From an uncultured Roseburia sp. (GTDB lineage: Bacteria; Bacillota; Clostridia; Lachnospirales; Lachnospiraceae), in the NCBI GenBank assembly GCA_934292805.1, contig CAKQXQ010000007.1:12029-76028 (forward strand): 64,000 nucleotides of DNA, in the 5' to 3' direction. This document shows positions 43,507 through 52,172 of the stretch, one piece after another (position 1 is the stretch's first letter; each line of letters opens with the position of its first letter). The notes under the pieces were generated by a model. It ran no database searches. It was not told the DNA's origin and saw only the letters and a program-made list of their open reading frames with translations. A program made the translations under genes and the position numbers.

Positions 43507-44415
43507 ATGGTAAAAGTAGTAGGAATCCGGTTTCGGAATGCAGGTAAGATTTATTATTTCGGGCCGGGAAAGTTACAGTTAAAAGCAGGCATGCACGCAA
43601 TTGTGGAGACTGCAAGAGGTGTGGAAATGGGAACTGTCATGACAGACCCAAGAGAAGTATCCGAAGAGAGCGTGATCCAGCCATTGAAGCCAGTGATCCG
43701 CATTGCAACTGAGCAGGATGAAAAGCAGGCACAGAAGAACCGCGAGAAGGAAAAAGAGGCATTCAGGATCTGCCTTGAGAAGATCGCCAAGCATAAGCTT
43801 GATATGAAACTGGTCGAAGCAGAGTATACATTTGATAATAATAAGCTGTTATTTTACTTTACAGCGGATGGAAGAATTGATTTCCGTGAGCTGGTAAAAG
43901 ATCTGGCAGCGGTATTCCGTACCCGTATTGAATTACGTCAGATCGGTGTGCGTGACGAGACAAAGATCATGGGCGGATATGGAATCTGCGGACGCGAACT
44001 TTGCTGCCATACTTTCCTTTCCGAGTTTGCACCGGTATCTATTAAAATGGCAAAAGAGCAGAATCTTTCCTTGAATCCGACCAAAATCTCCGGTGTATGC
44101 GGAAGATTGATGTGCTGCCTGAAGAATGAGGAAGATACTTATGAGTATCTGAACAGCCGTCTGCCAAATGTTGGAGATACAGTTACAACTGACGATGGAT
44201 TAAAAGGAGAGGTTTCTTCCGTAAATGTTCTCCGCCAGCTTGTAAAAGTAATTATTGAGATCAATGATGAGAAAGAGATCAGGGAATATCATTCTGATCA
44301 GCTGAAGTTTAAACCGAGAAGAAGAAAAGACGTGAAGCTGACAGCCGCAGAGATGAAGGAGCTGGCAGCACTTGAAGACCGTGGAGGAAAATCTAAGATC
44401 GATGATACAAAATAA
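43507..44415 (+). CDS. ricT: PSP1-domain protein, RicT/YaaT homologue
   Basis: 302 residues. PSP1 domain with GVEMGTVMTDPREV, DETKIMGGYGICGRELCCHT, ISGVCGRLMCCLKNEEDTYE; the cysteines in CGRELCC and CGRLMCC bind [4Fe-4S] clusters in the Bacillus RicAFT complex, which guides RNase Y. Located between holB and trmN6 as in Bacillus. Confidence 0.93.
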   Translation: MVKVVGIRFRNAGKIYYFGPGKLQLKAGMHAIVETARGVEMGTVMTDPREVSEESVIQPLKPVIRIATEQDEKQAQKNREKEKEAFRICLEKIAKHKLDMKLVEAEYTFDNNKLLFYFTADGRIDFRELVKDLAAVFRTRIELRQIGVRDETKIMGGYGICGRELCCHTFLSEFAPVSIKMAKEQNLSLNPTKISGVCGRLMCCLKNEEDTYEYLNSRLPNVGDTVTTDDGLKGEVSSVNVLRQLVKVIIEINDEKEIREYHSDQLKFKPRRRKDVKLTAAEMKELAALEDRGGKSKIDDTK

Positions 44416-45145
44416 TCTGATTCATGAAGGCGAGCGGTTAGATGAACTGCACCGCAATGGATATTACATCATCCAGGATCCGGCACGTTTTTGCTTTGGA
44501 ATGGATGCAGTGCTGCTTTCCGGTTTTGCACAGGCAAAGGAAGGAGAGAAGGTCCTGGATCTTGGTACAGGAACCGGTATTATCCCGATCCTGATGGAAG
44601 CCAAGACGCAAGCAACAGACTTTACAGCACTGGAAATCCAGGAAGAAAGTGCCGATATGGCACGCAGAGGTGTCGCATATAACCACCTGGAAGATAAGAT
44701 AAAGGTTGTGACAGGCGATATCAAGGATGCTTCAAAGATATTTGGAGCATCTTCTTTTCATGTGATCACGACAAATCCACCATATATGATCGGCACGCAT
44801 GGGGAGAATTCACCATCCAAAGCGAAGGCGATCGCAAGACATGAAGTGCTCTGTAATCTGGATGATATTTTAAGAGAAAGTGCGAGGCTTTTACAGCCGG
44901 GCGGACGTTTTTATATGGTACACAGGCCTTTCAGGCTGGCAGAGATCATGAGTAAAATGGTGGAATATAAGATTGAACCGAAGCGTATGCGTCTTGTTTA
45001 TCCGTTTATTGACAAAGAGCCGAATATGGTATTGATCGAGGGACTGCGCGGAGGCAAATCCCGCGTGACTGTGGAGAAACCACTTATTGTATACAGGGAG
45101 CAGGGTGTGTATACAGACGAGATATACGACATTTATGGATACTAG
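44402..45145 (+). CDS. tRNA1(Val) adenine-37 N6-methyltransferase family (YabB/TrmN6)
   Basis: 247 residues from ATG 44402, overlapping the ricT end; GGAGG at 44379-44383 is a little distant, and a TTG at 44372 is the alternative. SAM motif VLDLGTGTGIIPILM, catalytic NPPYM, and LLQPGGRFYMVHRP. Orthologous in position to Bacillus yabB. Confidence 0.88.
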   Translation: MIQNNLIHEGERLDELHRNGYYIIQDPARFCFGMDAVLLSGFAQAKEGEKVLDLGTGTGIIPILMEAKTQATDFTALEIQEESADMARRGVAYNHLEDKIKVVTGDIKDASKIFGASSFHVITTNPPYMIGTHGENSPSKAKAIARHEVLCNLDDILRESARLLQPGGRFYMVHRPFRLAEIMSKMVEYKIEPKRMRLVYPFIDKEPNMVLIEGLRGGKSRVTVEKPLIVYREQGVYTDEIYDIYGY

Positions 45146-45156
45146 AGGAGGATTAT

Positions 45157-45927
45157 ATGTTTAATAAGATAACACTCGGACCGGTGACGATTTATATGTA
45201 TGGCTTGATGATCGCCATTGGTTTTGCATCAGCACTTCTTTTGTGCAATTACCGTGGAAAGAAGAAGGGATTAAGTGAAGATACGATTTATGGCATTTTC
45301 TTCTGTGCACTGATCGGTGGGATGGTTGGATGCCGCCTGCTTTATTATATTGTAGAGCTCCCGGAAATTATAAAAGATCCGTCAATTCTGTGGAATTTTA
45401 AGAATGGATATGTGGTCTATGGAGGAATCATTGGCGGTATTCTTACGAGCTATGTATATTGCAGGAAAAGAAAAGAGAATTTTATTTCCTATTTTGACCT
45501 GGTAATGCCTGCTGTTTCCCTGGCACAGGGATTTGGACGTATCGGATGCTTCTGTGCAGGATGCTGTTACGGAAGGGAAACAGACGCATGGTATGGAATT
45601 ACTTTTACCCATTCGAATTTTGCACCGAATGGAGTAAGCCTTATCCCGACACAGCTGATCTCTTCTGCGGGAGATTTTATTTTCTGTGGTCTGCTGCTTT
45701 GGTATGCATCAAGGAATCCGAAGCCTGGCAGAGTTGCATCGGCTTATCTGGTGCTTTACGGAGTGGGAAGATTCCTGATTGAATTCCTGCGCAACGATTA
45801 CCGCGGAAGCATAGGAATATTCTCGACATCACAGATTATTTCATTTGGAATCGTGGCACTCGGAGTCGTACTTTATAATGTGATTCCGAAAATGATGGAA
45901 AAAACGAATAGTAAGAATGAAAATTAA
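45157..45927 (+). CDS. lgt: Prolipoprotein diacylglyceryl transferase
   Basis: 256 residues, about seven membrane segments. Signature GRIGCFCAGCCYGRET, with YGLMIAIGFASALLL and FLIEFLRNDYRG. It attaches diacylglycerol to lipobox cysteines and so serves the several lipoproteins encoded in this window. Confidence 0.95.
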   Translation: MFNKITLGPVTIYMYGLMIAIGFASALLLCNYRGKKKGLSEDTIYGIFFCALIGGMVGCRLLYYIVELPEIIKDPSILWNFKNGYVVYGGIIGGILTSYVYCRKRKENFISYFDLVMPAVSLAQGFGRIGCFCAGCCYGRETDAWYGITFTHSNFAPNGVSLIPTQLISSAGDFIFCGLLLWYASRNPKPGRVASAYLVLYGVGRFLIEFLRNDYRGSIGIFSTSQIISFGIVALGVVLYNVIPKMMEKTNSKNEN

Positions 45928-45948
45928 TATGGCCAGAAAGGAGCCGGC

Positions 45949-46791
45949 ATGGCAGGAAAGTTATATTTGTGTGCGACACCGATCGGAAATCTTGAGGATA
46001 TTACGTTTCGCGTACTTCGTACATTAAAAGAAGTAGATCTGATCGCAGCTGAGGATACGAGAAATTCGATCAAGCTGTTAAATCATTTTGAGATTAAGAC
46101 ACCCATGACAAGCTACCATGAATTTAATAAAATTGATAAGGCATATCAGCTGGTCGATAAATTACGCGAGGGAAAAAATATCGCTCTGATCACAGATGCA
46201 GGAACTCCGGGAATTTCCGATCCGGGAGAAGATCTGGTACGCATCTGTTATGAAGAGGGAATAGAAGTGACATCCCTTCCGGGACCGGCTGCCTGTATTA
46301 CAGCCCTTACAATGTCGGGACTTGCCACAAGACGTTTTGCATTCGAGGCGTTTTTGCCGAGAGACAAGAAAGAGCGAGCACTGGTATTGGGACAACTTGC
46401 GAATGAGACGAGAACGATCATCGTATATGAGGCACCGCATCGTCTTGTGAGAACACTGGAAGAGCTTCAGGAGATTCTCGGAAGCGAAAGACGTCTTACC
46501 ATCTGCAAAGAGCTTACAAAACGTTATGAGAAGAAAATGCAGACGACTCTGGGTGACAGCCTTCGTTATTATGAAGAGAATGAACCGCGTGGCGAGTATG
46601 TACTTGTTATAGAAGGCAAGAGCTTTGAGACAATCGCGGAGGAAGAGAAGAAGAGCTGGGAATCCATGACATTGGAAGAACATATGCAGGTATATGAGAA
46701 CCAGGGGATCGCACGCAAAGAGGCGATGAAGCTTGTAGCAAAAGATCGTGGGATCAGCAAGCGTGATGTGTATCAGGCACTGTTGGAATAA
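45949..46791 (+). CDS. rsmI: 16S rRNA (cytidine1402-2'-O)-methyltransferase
   Basis: 280 residues. Tetrapyrrole-methylase fold with CATPIGNLEDITFR at the N-terminus, LIAAEDTRNS, ALITDAGTPGISDPGEDLVR, SLPGPAACITAL and YEAPHRLVRTL. Modifies C1402 of 16S rRNA. Last gene of the housekeeping cluster (yabC position). Confidence 0.96.
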   Translation: MAGKLYLCATPIGNLEDITFRVLRTLKEVDLIAAEDTRNSIKLLNHFEIKTPMTSYHEFNKIDKAYQLVDKLREGKNIALITDAGTPGISDPGEDLVRICYEEGIEVTSLPGPAACITALTMSGLATRRFAFEAFLPRDKKERALVLGQLANETRTIIVYEAPHRLVRTLEELQEILGSERRLTICKELTKRYEKKMQTTLGDSLRYYEENEPRGEYVLVIEGKSFETIAEEEKKSWESMTLEEHMQVYENQGIARKEAMKLVAKDRGISKRDVYQALLE

Positions 46792-46866
46792 AGATGAAAA
46801 AATTAGTGGTACTTATTATAAATACAGGGTATAATATATGGTACAGAGAATCGGAGGAGATGAACA

Positions 46867-47130
46867 ATGCCAGAATTAAGTAGATTTGGTGGAATGGTAA
46901 TCTACATGTTATTTATGGATACAAAACAACATAATAAGCCGCATGTTCATGTGTATTATGGGGATTATGAAGCTGCAATTGGAATAGATGGTGAACTTTT
47001 GGCAGGATCCATTCCGAGAAAACAACTTAAAATGGTAGTTGGTTGGCTTGCATTCCATGAAGAAGAAGCATATAAAGCATGGAACTTAGCTGTAAAAGGC
47101 GAACATTTTGACAAAATTGCCCCTATGTAA
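46867..47130 (+). CDS. DUF4160 protein
   Basis: 87 residues; GGAGGAG ahead. The pattern MPELSRFGGMVIYMLFMD, HNKPHVHVYYGDYEA and LLAGSIPRKQLKMVVGWLAF is the DUF4160 family. It directly precedes a DUF2442 gene, a pairing found widely and suspected to be toxin-antitoxin-like. TATAAT at 46830-46835 is a likely -10. Confidence 0.85.
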   Translation: MPELSRFGGMVIYMLFMDTKQHNKPHVHVYYGDYEAAIGIDGELLAGSIPRKQLKMVVGWLAFHEEEAYKAWNLAVKGEHFDKIAPM

Positions 47131-47143
47131 GGAGGTGTTATGC

Positions 47144-47449
47144 ATGTATATAATGAATGATGTATGTTATGCAGGTGAAGCAACATCGGATATTAGAGTA
47201 AAACAGGCAGCGGTATTAAGGGGTGGAATGATTTTGCTTACATTTTCTACAGGTGAACAAAGACTTTTTGATACAACATTACTAACAGGCTCAGCATTTG
47301 AACCTTTGAAAGATGAAAAAGTTCTTGCAGATTTTAATATTTTTCATGGAGTCATGACGTGGATGAATGGTAGTATTGATATTGCACCGGAAACCATGTA
47401 TGAGGATAGCTATCCATATACGACAGAAGATGTTATGATAGCAGGATAA
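47144..47449 (+). CDS. DUF2442 protein
   Basis: 101 residues from ATG 47144, GGAGG (47131-47135) 8 bp upstream. DUF2442 features: DIRVKQAAVLRGGMILLTFSTGEQRLFD, FHGVMTWMNGSIDIAPETMYEDS. Follows the DUF4160 gene by 13 bp. Possibly the antitoxin-like or DNA-binding partner; function unproved. Confidence 0.82.
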   Translation: MYIMNDVCYAGEATSDIRVKQAAVLRGGMILLTFSTGEQRLFDTTLLTGSAFEPLKDEKVLADFNIFHGVMTWMNGSIDIAPETMYEDSYPYTTEDVMIAG

Positions 47450-47506
47450 AATATTGCGATATTATATTAATGAATATGATGATCAAAGTTTAAGAGATTG
47501 ATAACG

Positions 47507-47518
47507 TTTCGAAACGAA
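47507..47518. promoter_or_regulatory. Perfect 12-bp palindrome
   Basis: CGTTTCGAAACG stands 58 bp after the DUF2442 stop, in a gene-free stretch ahead of the terminator. Possible operator; no gene start lies close. Confidence 0.35.
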
Positions 47519-47536
47519 GAAGGTACCGGAAACATC

Positions 47537-47583
47537 GAGCTCCAATATCTGACAAAATCAGGTATTCGGGCTCTTTCTTTTTG
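47537..47583 (+). terminator. Terminator after the DUF4160/DUF2442 pair
   Basis: GAGC..AATATCTGA / TCAGGTATT..GCTC stem with CAAAA loop, then TTTCTTTTT. Confidence 0.8.
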
Positions 47584-47736
47584 GTTACAGATATATCCTG
47601 TTTCCTTATATTTGTGTGCAGAAATCCAGATACATATTTAGGATAACAAATAGATTGCACACAAAAAGCGGAAATGTAAGCAACATATGTTATAATGCAA
47701 AAGAACGAACTGAAACGATAGGAGAGAATACAAAAT

Positions 47737-48348
47737 ATGAGTAACGCAGGATTAGATTTATATACAACCATGAATGTCATGGAGGTTGCAGATGCATTGG
47801 AGTACGGACAGAGGAATTTGGACCACGCAACCTATGCAAAGGTCACGAAAGCATGTAAGCAGTTGGTATTACACAGTCTTTTGTGGATATTTATCGGAAT
47901 CATTGTCGGTTTCGGAATTATGGTTGCCGGACATCAGATTATGGAAATGAAATCGAATGAATTATTGAATGCATATGACGCAACAAACTGGGTCCCAGGA
48001 GTAAGAATCGATTCAAATACGGTACAATACACAAAAGGCGAGTCTTACAGATACGATGTCACAGAACTTGGGATCGACTTGGATCGGGATTTCCCAAACC
48101 AAAGGAGAATGGATTTATTGTTGGACGATAATAACCAGTTGAAAGGTGTCGTTTCAGACAAAGATTCAAAGAAAATAACCGATATATATGCGTTTGGAAT
48201 GGTGTATGGACTGGTTGCGATGGTTGTTATTATAGTTGGATTCATTCTTATTGTCCGAAAACATACTTCTTATGGCAGAAAATGGTATGCGTTTTTGAAG
48301 TGGTGCAGTACCAGAAATGATACGCTGCTGGATATCATACGAGAGTAG
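47737..48348 (+). CDS. Membrane protein with two transmembrane segments, unknown
   Basis: 203 residues; AGGAGAG ahead. Cytoplasmic start (MNVMEVADALEYGQRNLDHA), a first membrane segment about 47-67 (LLWIFIGIIVGFGIMVAGHQI), an outside domain of about 90 residues containing DSNTVQYTKGESYRYDVTEL, a second segment about 152-174 (GMVYGLVAMVVIIVGFILIV) and a basic C-terminus. No family recognised. TATAAT at 47691-47696 is a possible -10. Own terminator downstream. Confidence 0.7.
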   Translation: MSNAGLDLYTTMNVMEVADALEYGQRNLDHATYAKVTKACKQLVLHSLLWIFIGIIVGFGIMVAGHQIMEMKSNELLNAYDATNWVPGVRIDSNTVQYTKGESYRYDVTELGIDLDRDFPNQRRMDLLLDDNNQLKGVVSDKDSKKITDIYAFGMVYGLVAMVVIIVGFILIVRKHTSYGRKWYAFLKWCSTRNDTLLDIIRE

Positions 48349-48362
48349 TATTTACAGAATAA

Positions 48363-48418
48363 GAAAAGAGCCCTGATGAATGAATACAGATATTGGGGCT
48401 CTATTCTTCCTCTTAAAT
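48363..48418 (+). terminator. Terminator after the membrane-protein gene
   Basis: AAGAGCCC … GGGGCTCT stem with flanking AAGAAA/TTCTT and T-rich end. Confidence 0.65.
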
Positions 48419-48429
48419 AGTTAAATTAG

Positions 48430-48668
48430 ATAATAAATGAGGTCAGTCTGGATTTAAACAGCAAAAAACTGCAACAGCTTGGTGCAGAAATCGGTGAAAA
48501 TCAAAAACTGCACCAAGTTGGTGCAGAATTAGAGTTGCAACTTACGATAATATACGCTTACAAGAAATAAAATCGCAGTTGCCATCAGAGGAGGCTATTC
48601 AGAAACGATTAGAACAGGCAGAAGAAGAATATATTTTAAAACTAAAAGAAAAAAGTAAATTAGGATGA
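48430..48668 (+). pseudogene. Frameshifted coiled-coil gene remnant
   Basis: Two overlapping frames carry coherent protein. Phase 1 reads …SLDLNSKKLQQLGAEIGENQ, KLHQVGAELELQ. Phase 0 from about 48540 reads TYDNIRLQEIKSQLPSEE, AIQKRLEQAEEEYILKLKEK and stops at 48666-48668. Together they look like the C-terminal coiled coil of a lost gene broken by a frameshift near 48535. The DNA also repeats CTGCA…TTGGTGCAGAA twice. No start, no ribosome-binding site; family unknown. Confidence 0.45.
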
Positions 48669-48710
48669 TTAATATGCCATTATATGCAGTATGCAATCTA
48701 TAGAATGATA

Positions 48711-48752
48711 AAGAAGCGCCAGACCTATTGATGGTCAAAGCGCTTCTTTTGA
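48711..48752 (-). terminator. Terminator of the GH35 gene
   Basis: GAAGCGC … GCGCTTC stem with T-rich flanks on both sides, 30 bp beyond the GH35 stop. Confidence 0.8.
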
Positions 48753-48780
48753 CACCCTGCTTTTTATAGCTTGACGTTGA

Positions 48781-50526
48781 TTAACCTATATCAGGTTCGT
48801 CCTTCAATGTGATGGTATCGCAGGATTTACCGTCTGTTTCAAATATGACAATTTCGTTATGACCGGTTTTTAACAGTGGTGCCGGAATATAAAGACGTTT
48901 CTGTGGACCAATTTCCCAGAATCTGCCTATATTAAAGCCATTGACGAAGATGCATCCTTTTCCCCAGCCTTCAAAATCAAGAAAAGTATCTGCAGGCTCA
49001 TCAACTGTTAAGATGAAACGGTAGAATCCAGGAAGCCCGTCTGTGTATTCCTTTGAATAGTCTATCTTTTCAATATTATCGAGCGGTAAAGTGTATTGCT
49101 GCCAATGATTGTGCATGTGTCCATCCAGCTGCACGCACTGAGCGATACCTTTTTGCTGATGCTCCATGCGGGGACCAAAATTTACACGCCCCATATTTTC
49201 AACGAGAATATCGAAGTCTGAATTCTGCTCGAACTCAATATTTAATGTCTGTTCCTGCAACAATTCCCGGTCATAAAGAATACTTACAGGTTTTTTGTCG
49301 ATGAAAATATTTGCCCGGTCATTTGTTTCCCACAGCCTGATTTTATCAATTTTGTTTTCGGTATGAAGTGTGGAATGATATAAAATATATCCATAATTTT
49401 GTCCCAATTGTTCCATGCTTTGTGGAAAACTGTTTGGAACAGGTGTGCTTAAGTCATCAATAACAGAAAAAAGACTGACTTTATCCTGTACATGTAATGT
49501 ACCATAGGATTTGCGTGAAATCTTAGTCGAAAAATGTACTTCAGGAATTTCTCTATATTTCTGGATCACTTCTTTGTATCGGATATACTTTTCGGTAATC
49601 TGTCCATCTTCAGTCAGAACTGCATCATAATCGTAAGAGGTAACATCCGGCGTCAGTTCATCATAATAGTTAGAACCATTCATAAATCCGAAGTTTGTTC
49701 CGCCTTCGAACATATAAATATTTACATGACCAAGCTCTAACATTTTGTCAAGATCCTTTACACTCTGTTCCAGGTCGCCTCTCATGTGACCACCATTTCC
49801 CCAGTGATCGAACCATCCAACCCAGAATTCAGTACACATTAAAGGACCACCATTCGTAAATTTGCTCAATTCCTGGAAACGTTCTTCTGTTTTTGAACCG
49901 AAATTTCCGGTTGGAAGAGCACCTTTCAGATGACCACCCTTTAAATTTGCTTCAAACGGACCGTCTGAGGTGACAAAAGGAACAACTATGCCGGATTCTG
50001 TCATCTTATCTTTTAATAGCATAAGATAATCTTTGTCATTGGCATAGTAGCCGTATTCGTTTTCTACCTGCATTAAAATTACGGGACCGCCATAATTGAT
50101 CTGATAAGGCACGATCTTTTTCAATAATACGTCATAATAATCATAAACATGGCGTAGAAAAGGTGCATAATTTACACGTAGTTTCATACCGTTTTCGGCT
50201 AAAAGCCATGCCGGAAGACCTCCAAACTCCCATTCGGCACAGATATATGGAGAAGGGCGGAGAATTACATATAATCCAAGATCTTGAGCTGTTTTTATGA
50301 AATTTTCGATATTTAGCATTCCGTCAAAACAGAAATGTCCTTTTTGCGGTTCATGCATATTCCACGGAATGTATGTTTCTACGGTATTGCATCCCATGGC
50401 TTTTAGTTTTTCGAGTCGATCCCTCCAATATTCAGGAACAATCCTGAAATAATGGACTGCTCCGGAGATGATTTGAAAGGGTTCCCCATTCAGATAAAAA
50501 GTATCTTTGATTTCAAATATTCCCAT
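48781..50526 (-). CDS. GH35 beta-galactosidase
   Basis: 581 residues without signal peptide. GH35 signatures: SGAVHYFRIVPEYWRDRLEK, TYIPWNMHEPQKGHFCFDG, ILRPSPYICAEWEFGGLPAW. Acid/base Glu157 is in VENEYG and nucleophile Glu233 in MCTEFWVGWFD. The C-terminal part has jelly-roll beta domains (VNGFNIGRFWEIGPQKRLY). Length matches BgaC-like exo-beta-galactosidases acting on beta-1,3-linked galactose. Divergent from the ABC transporter it serves. Confidence 0.93.
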   Translation of the reverse strand: MGIFEIKDTFYLNGEPFQIISGAVHYFRIVPEYWRDRLEKLKAMGCNTVETYIPWNMHEPQKGHFCFDGMLNIENFIKTAQDLGLYVILRPSPYICAEWEFGGLPAWLLAENGMKLRVNYAPFLRHVYDYYDVLLKKIVPYQINYGGPVILMQVENEYGYYANDKDYLMLLKDKMTESGIVVPFVTSDGPFEANLKGGHLKGALPTGNFGSKTEERFQELSKFTNGGPLMCTEFWVGWFDHWGNGGHMRGDLEQSVKDLDKMLELGHVNIYMFEGGTNFGFMNGSNYYDELTPDVTSYDYDAVLTEDGQITEKYIRYKEVIQKYREIPEVHFSTKISRKSYGTLHVQDKVSLFSVIDDLSTPVPNSFPQSMEQLGQNYGYILYHSTLHTENKIDKIRLWETNDRANIFIDKKPVSILYDRELLQEQTLNIEFEQNSDFDILVENMGRVNFGPRMEHQQKGIAQCVQLDGHMHNHWQQYTLPLDNIEKIDYSKEYTDGLPGFYRFILTVDEPADTFLDFEGWGKGCIFVNGFNIGRFWEIGPQKRLYIPAPLLKTGHNEIVIFETDGKSCDTITLKDEPDIG

Positions 50527-50654
50527 TTTTGATGATTCCTGCCTATTTACTTGAATTAAAAGTTGTTAGTTGAAGCAATGTTAATGAAGTTGTGAATTTG
50601 CATAACAAATGACAAATGGCATTGATGAAAATATAAAAAATATACAATGACATA

Positions 50655-50704
50655 TTGACTTGCAAAAATTTATGTGCTACACTCTGCTCATGTAAACGTT
50701 TACT
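50655..50704 (+). promoter_or_regulatory. Promoter with LacI/CcpA-type operator, galactoside ABC operon
   Basis: TTGACT (50655-50660), 17 bp, TACACT (50678-50683), then the perfect 12-bp palindrome GTAAACGTTTAC (50692-50703) just after the -10. This fits repression by the LacI protein encoded at 53932; it also resembles a cre site, so CcpA control is possible. Confidence 0.75.
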
Positions 50705-50744
50705 TGTACACGAAAATTATATACTATTATTGGAGGACGTGTCA

Positions 50745-52079
50745 ATGAAAAAAGTGAAAAGAGCATTAGCACTTGCGTTAGCATTATCAACGGTTATGGT
50801 TTCTGCATGTGGTTCAACAGCAGATACAAACAACAATAACACAGATAAGACGGCAGATACAACAGAAAATGCAGCTGCTGAGAATGGGGATAAAGTAGAA
50901 TTAAGATTCTTACTTTGGGGAAATCAGGAAGAAATCGATAAAAAAACAGAATGGACAGAGAAATTTAACGAAGAAAACGACAGAATACATGTAAGTCTGG
51001 AAGCTATTCCGGAAGGATTTCATGACAAACTGACAGTTCAGATCTCTTCTGGTACATTAGCAGATCTTGTTCAGATTGCCGGAGACTTTGGTGGTGTATA
51101 TTTCAAAGAAGGTTTATTTGAACCATTAGATTCATATATTGAGAAAGACGGATTACAGGATGCATGGGTAGATACATTGATGACTGGATTGTCATATAAC
51201 GGAAGCGTATACGCTGCACCATGTACTTATAACTCCGGTTATATTATCTACAACAAGACAATGTTTGAAGAGAATAACGTTCCGTTGCCAACAGATGACT
51301 GGACAGAAGAAGATTTCCTTGCAGCTGCACAGGCATTGACACAGGGCGAGGGAGATGACAAAGTCTGGGGTGCTGATTTTACATCCTGGTGGGCATACTC
51401 TCTGGCAAGAAATCTTTATGACGGATATAAAGCATGGGATTGGGAAGAAGGCAAGATGACAGCAGACACAGAAGGATTCCGTGATGGACTTCAGTTTATG
51501 TCAGACTTATATCAGAAATATAAAGTTTCTCCAACACCTACACAGGCAGCTGATATTGGCGGATCTTTCACAACAGGAAAATACGCAATGACAATCGGAG
51601 CTTCCTGGGATATGGCAAGCTTCAATGAAGCGATTGGAGATAGTTTTGAATGGGACATCGTAACATTCCCATCTAATGAGAAATATGGTCAGTGGAGATC
51701 TCCATTATGGACAACTGCGATCGGTATTTCCGCAGATTGCCCTTACAAAGATGAAGCATGGGAATACATTAAATATATGTCTGCATCTGATGAGATTCAG
51801 GATCAGATCGAAGTGATCGGATTACCGGCATTAAAATCTGTAAGTGAGAGCGATGATTTCATTAACAATATTCCGGATGGATGGAAACCTTTCCACAAAG
51901 AAGTATATGCAAAAGCACTTAACTATGCAGTAGATGGTGTAGTATTGAATGAAATCCAGGATGGAATTATGAAGCCGGAATTAGAAAAACTCTTTACCGG
52001 ACAGCAGGATATTGATACAACAATTGAAAACATTCAGACCGAAGGTCAGCTTAAATTAGACAGAATGCAGGAAGAATAG
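50745..52079 (+). CDS. ABC sugar transporter, solute-binding lipoprotein (galactoside locus)
   Basis: 444 residues from ATG 50745, with TGGAGGA upstream. Lipobox VSAC with lipid Cys22, then an Asn/Thr-rich linker. Family 1 binding-protein features: VELRFLLWGNQEEIDKKTEW, SGTLADLVQIAGDFGG, YAAPCTYNSGYIIYNKTMF, MTIGASWDMASFNE. Likely binds a beta-galactoside oligosaccharide (context). A perfect hairpin follows. Confidence 0.92.
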   Translation: MKKVKRALALALALSTVMVSACGSTADTNNNNTDKTADTTENAAAENGDKVELRFLLWGNQEEIDKKTEWTEKFNEENDRIHVSLEAIPEGFHDKLTVQISSGTLADLVQIAGDFGGVYFKEGLFEPLDSYIEKDGLQDAWVDTLMTGLSYNGSVYAAPCTYNSGYIIYNKTMFEENNVPLPTDDWTEEDFLAAAQALTQGEGDDKVWGADFTSWWAYSLARNLYDGYKAWDWEEGKMTADTEGFRDGLQFMSDLYQKYKVSPTPTQAADIGGSFTTGKYAMTIGASWDMASFNEAIGDSFEWDIVTFPSNEKYGQWRSPLWTTAIGISADCPYKDEAWEYIKYMSASDEIQDQIEVIGLPALKSVSESDDFINNIPDGWKPFHKEVYAKALNYAVDGVVLNEIQDGIMKPELEKLFTGQQDIDTTIENIQTEGQLKLDRMQEE

Positions 52080-52090
52080 TCAATTGTATG

Positions 52091-52120
52091 ATCGGTGCAT
52101 TACACTTGTGATGCACCGAT
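52091..52120 (+). other. Intercistronic hairpin after binding-protein gene
   Basis: ATCGGTGCAT (52091-52100) and ATGCACCGAT (52111-52120) form a perfect 10-bp stem with 10-base loop and no T-run, in the same position as the hairpin at 33516. Confidence 0.75.
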
Positions 52121-52172
52121 TGTAATATAGGGTAGTATTTCAGGTAATTGATATAGAAAAATAGGGGGCAAT

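Noticed and set aside
48469..48530. Possible CRISPR-like or tandem repeat (CTGCA…TTGGTGCAGAA twice)
   Set aside because: Only two imperfect units about 42 bp apart, without further copies, spacers or cas genes; it is better read as part of a coiled-coil gene remnant.
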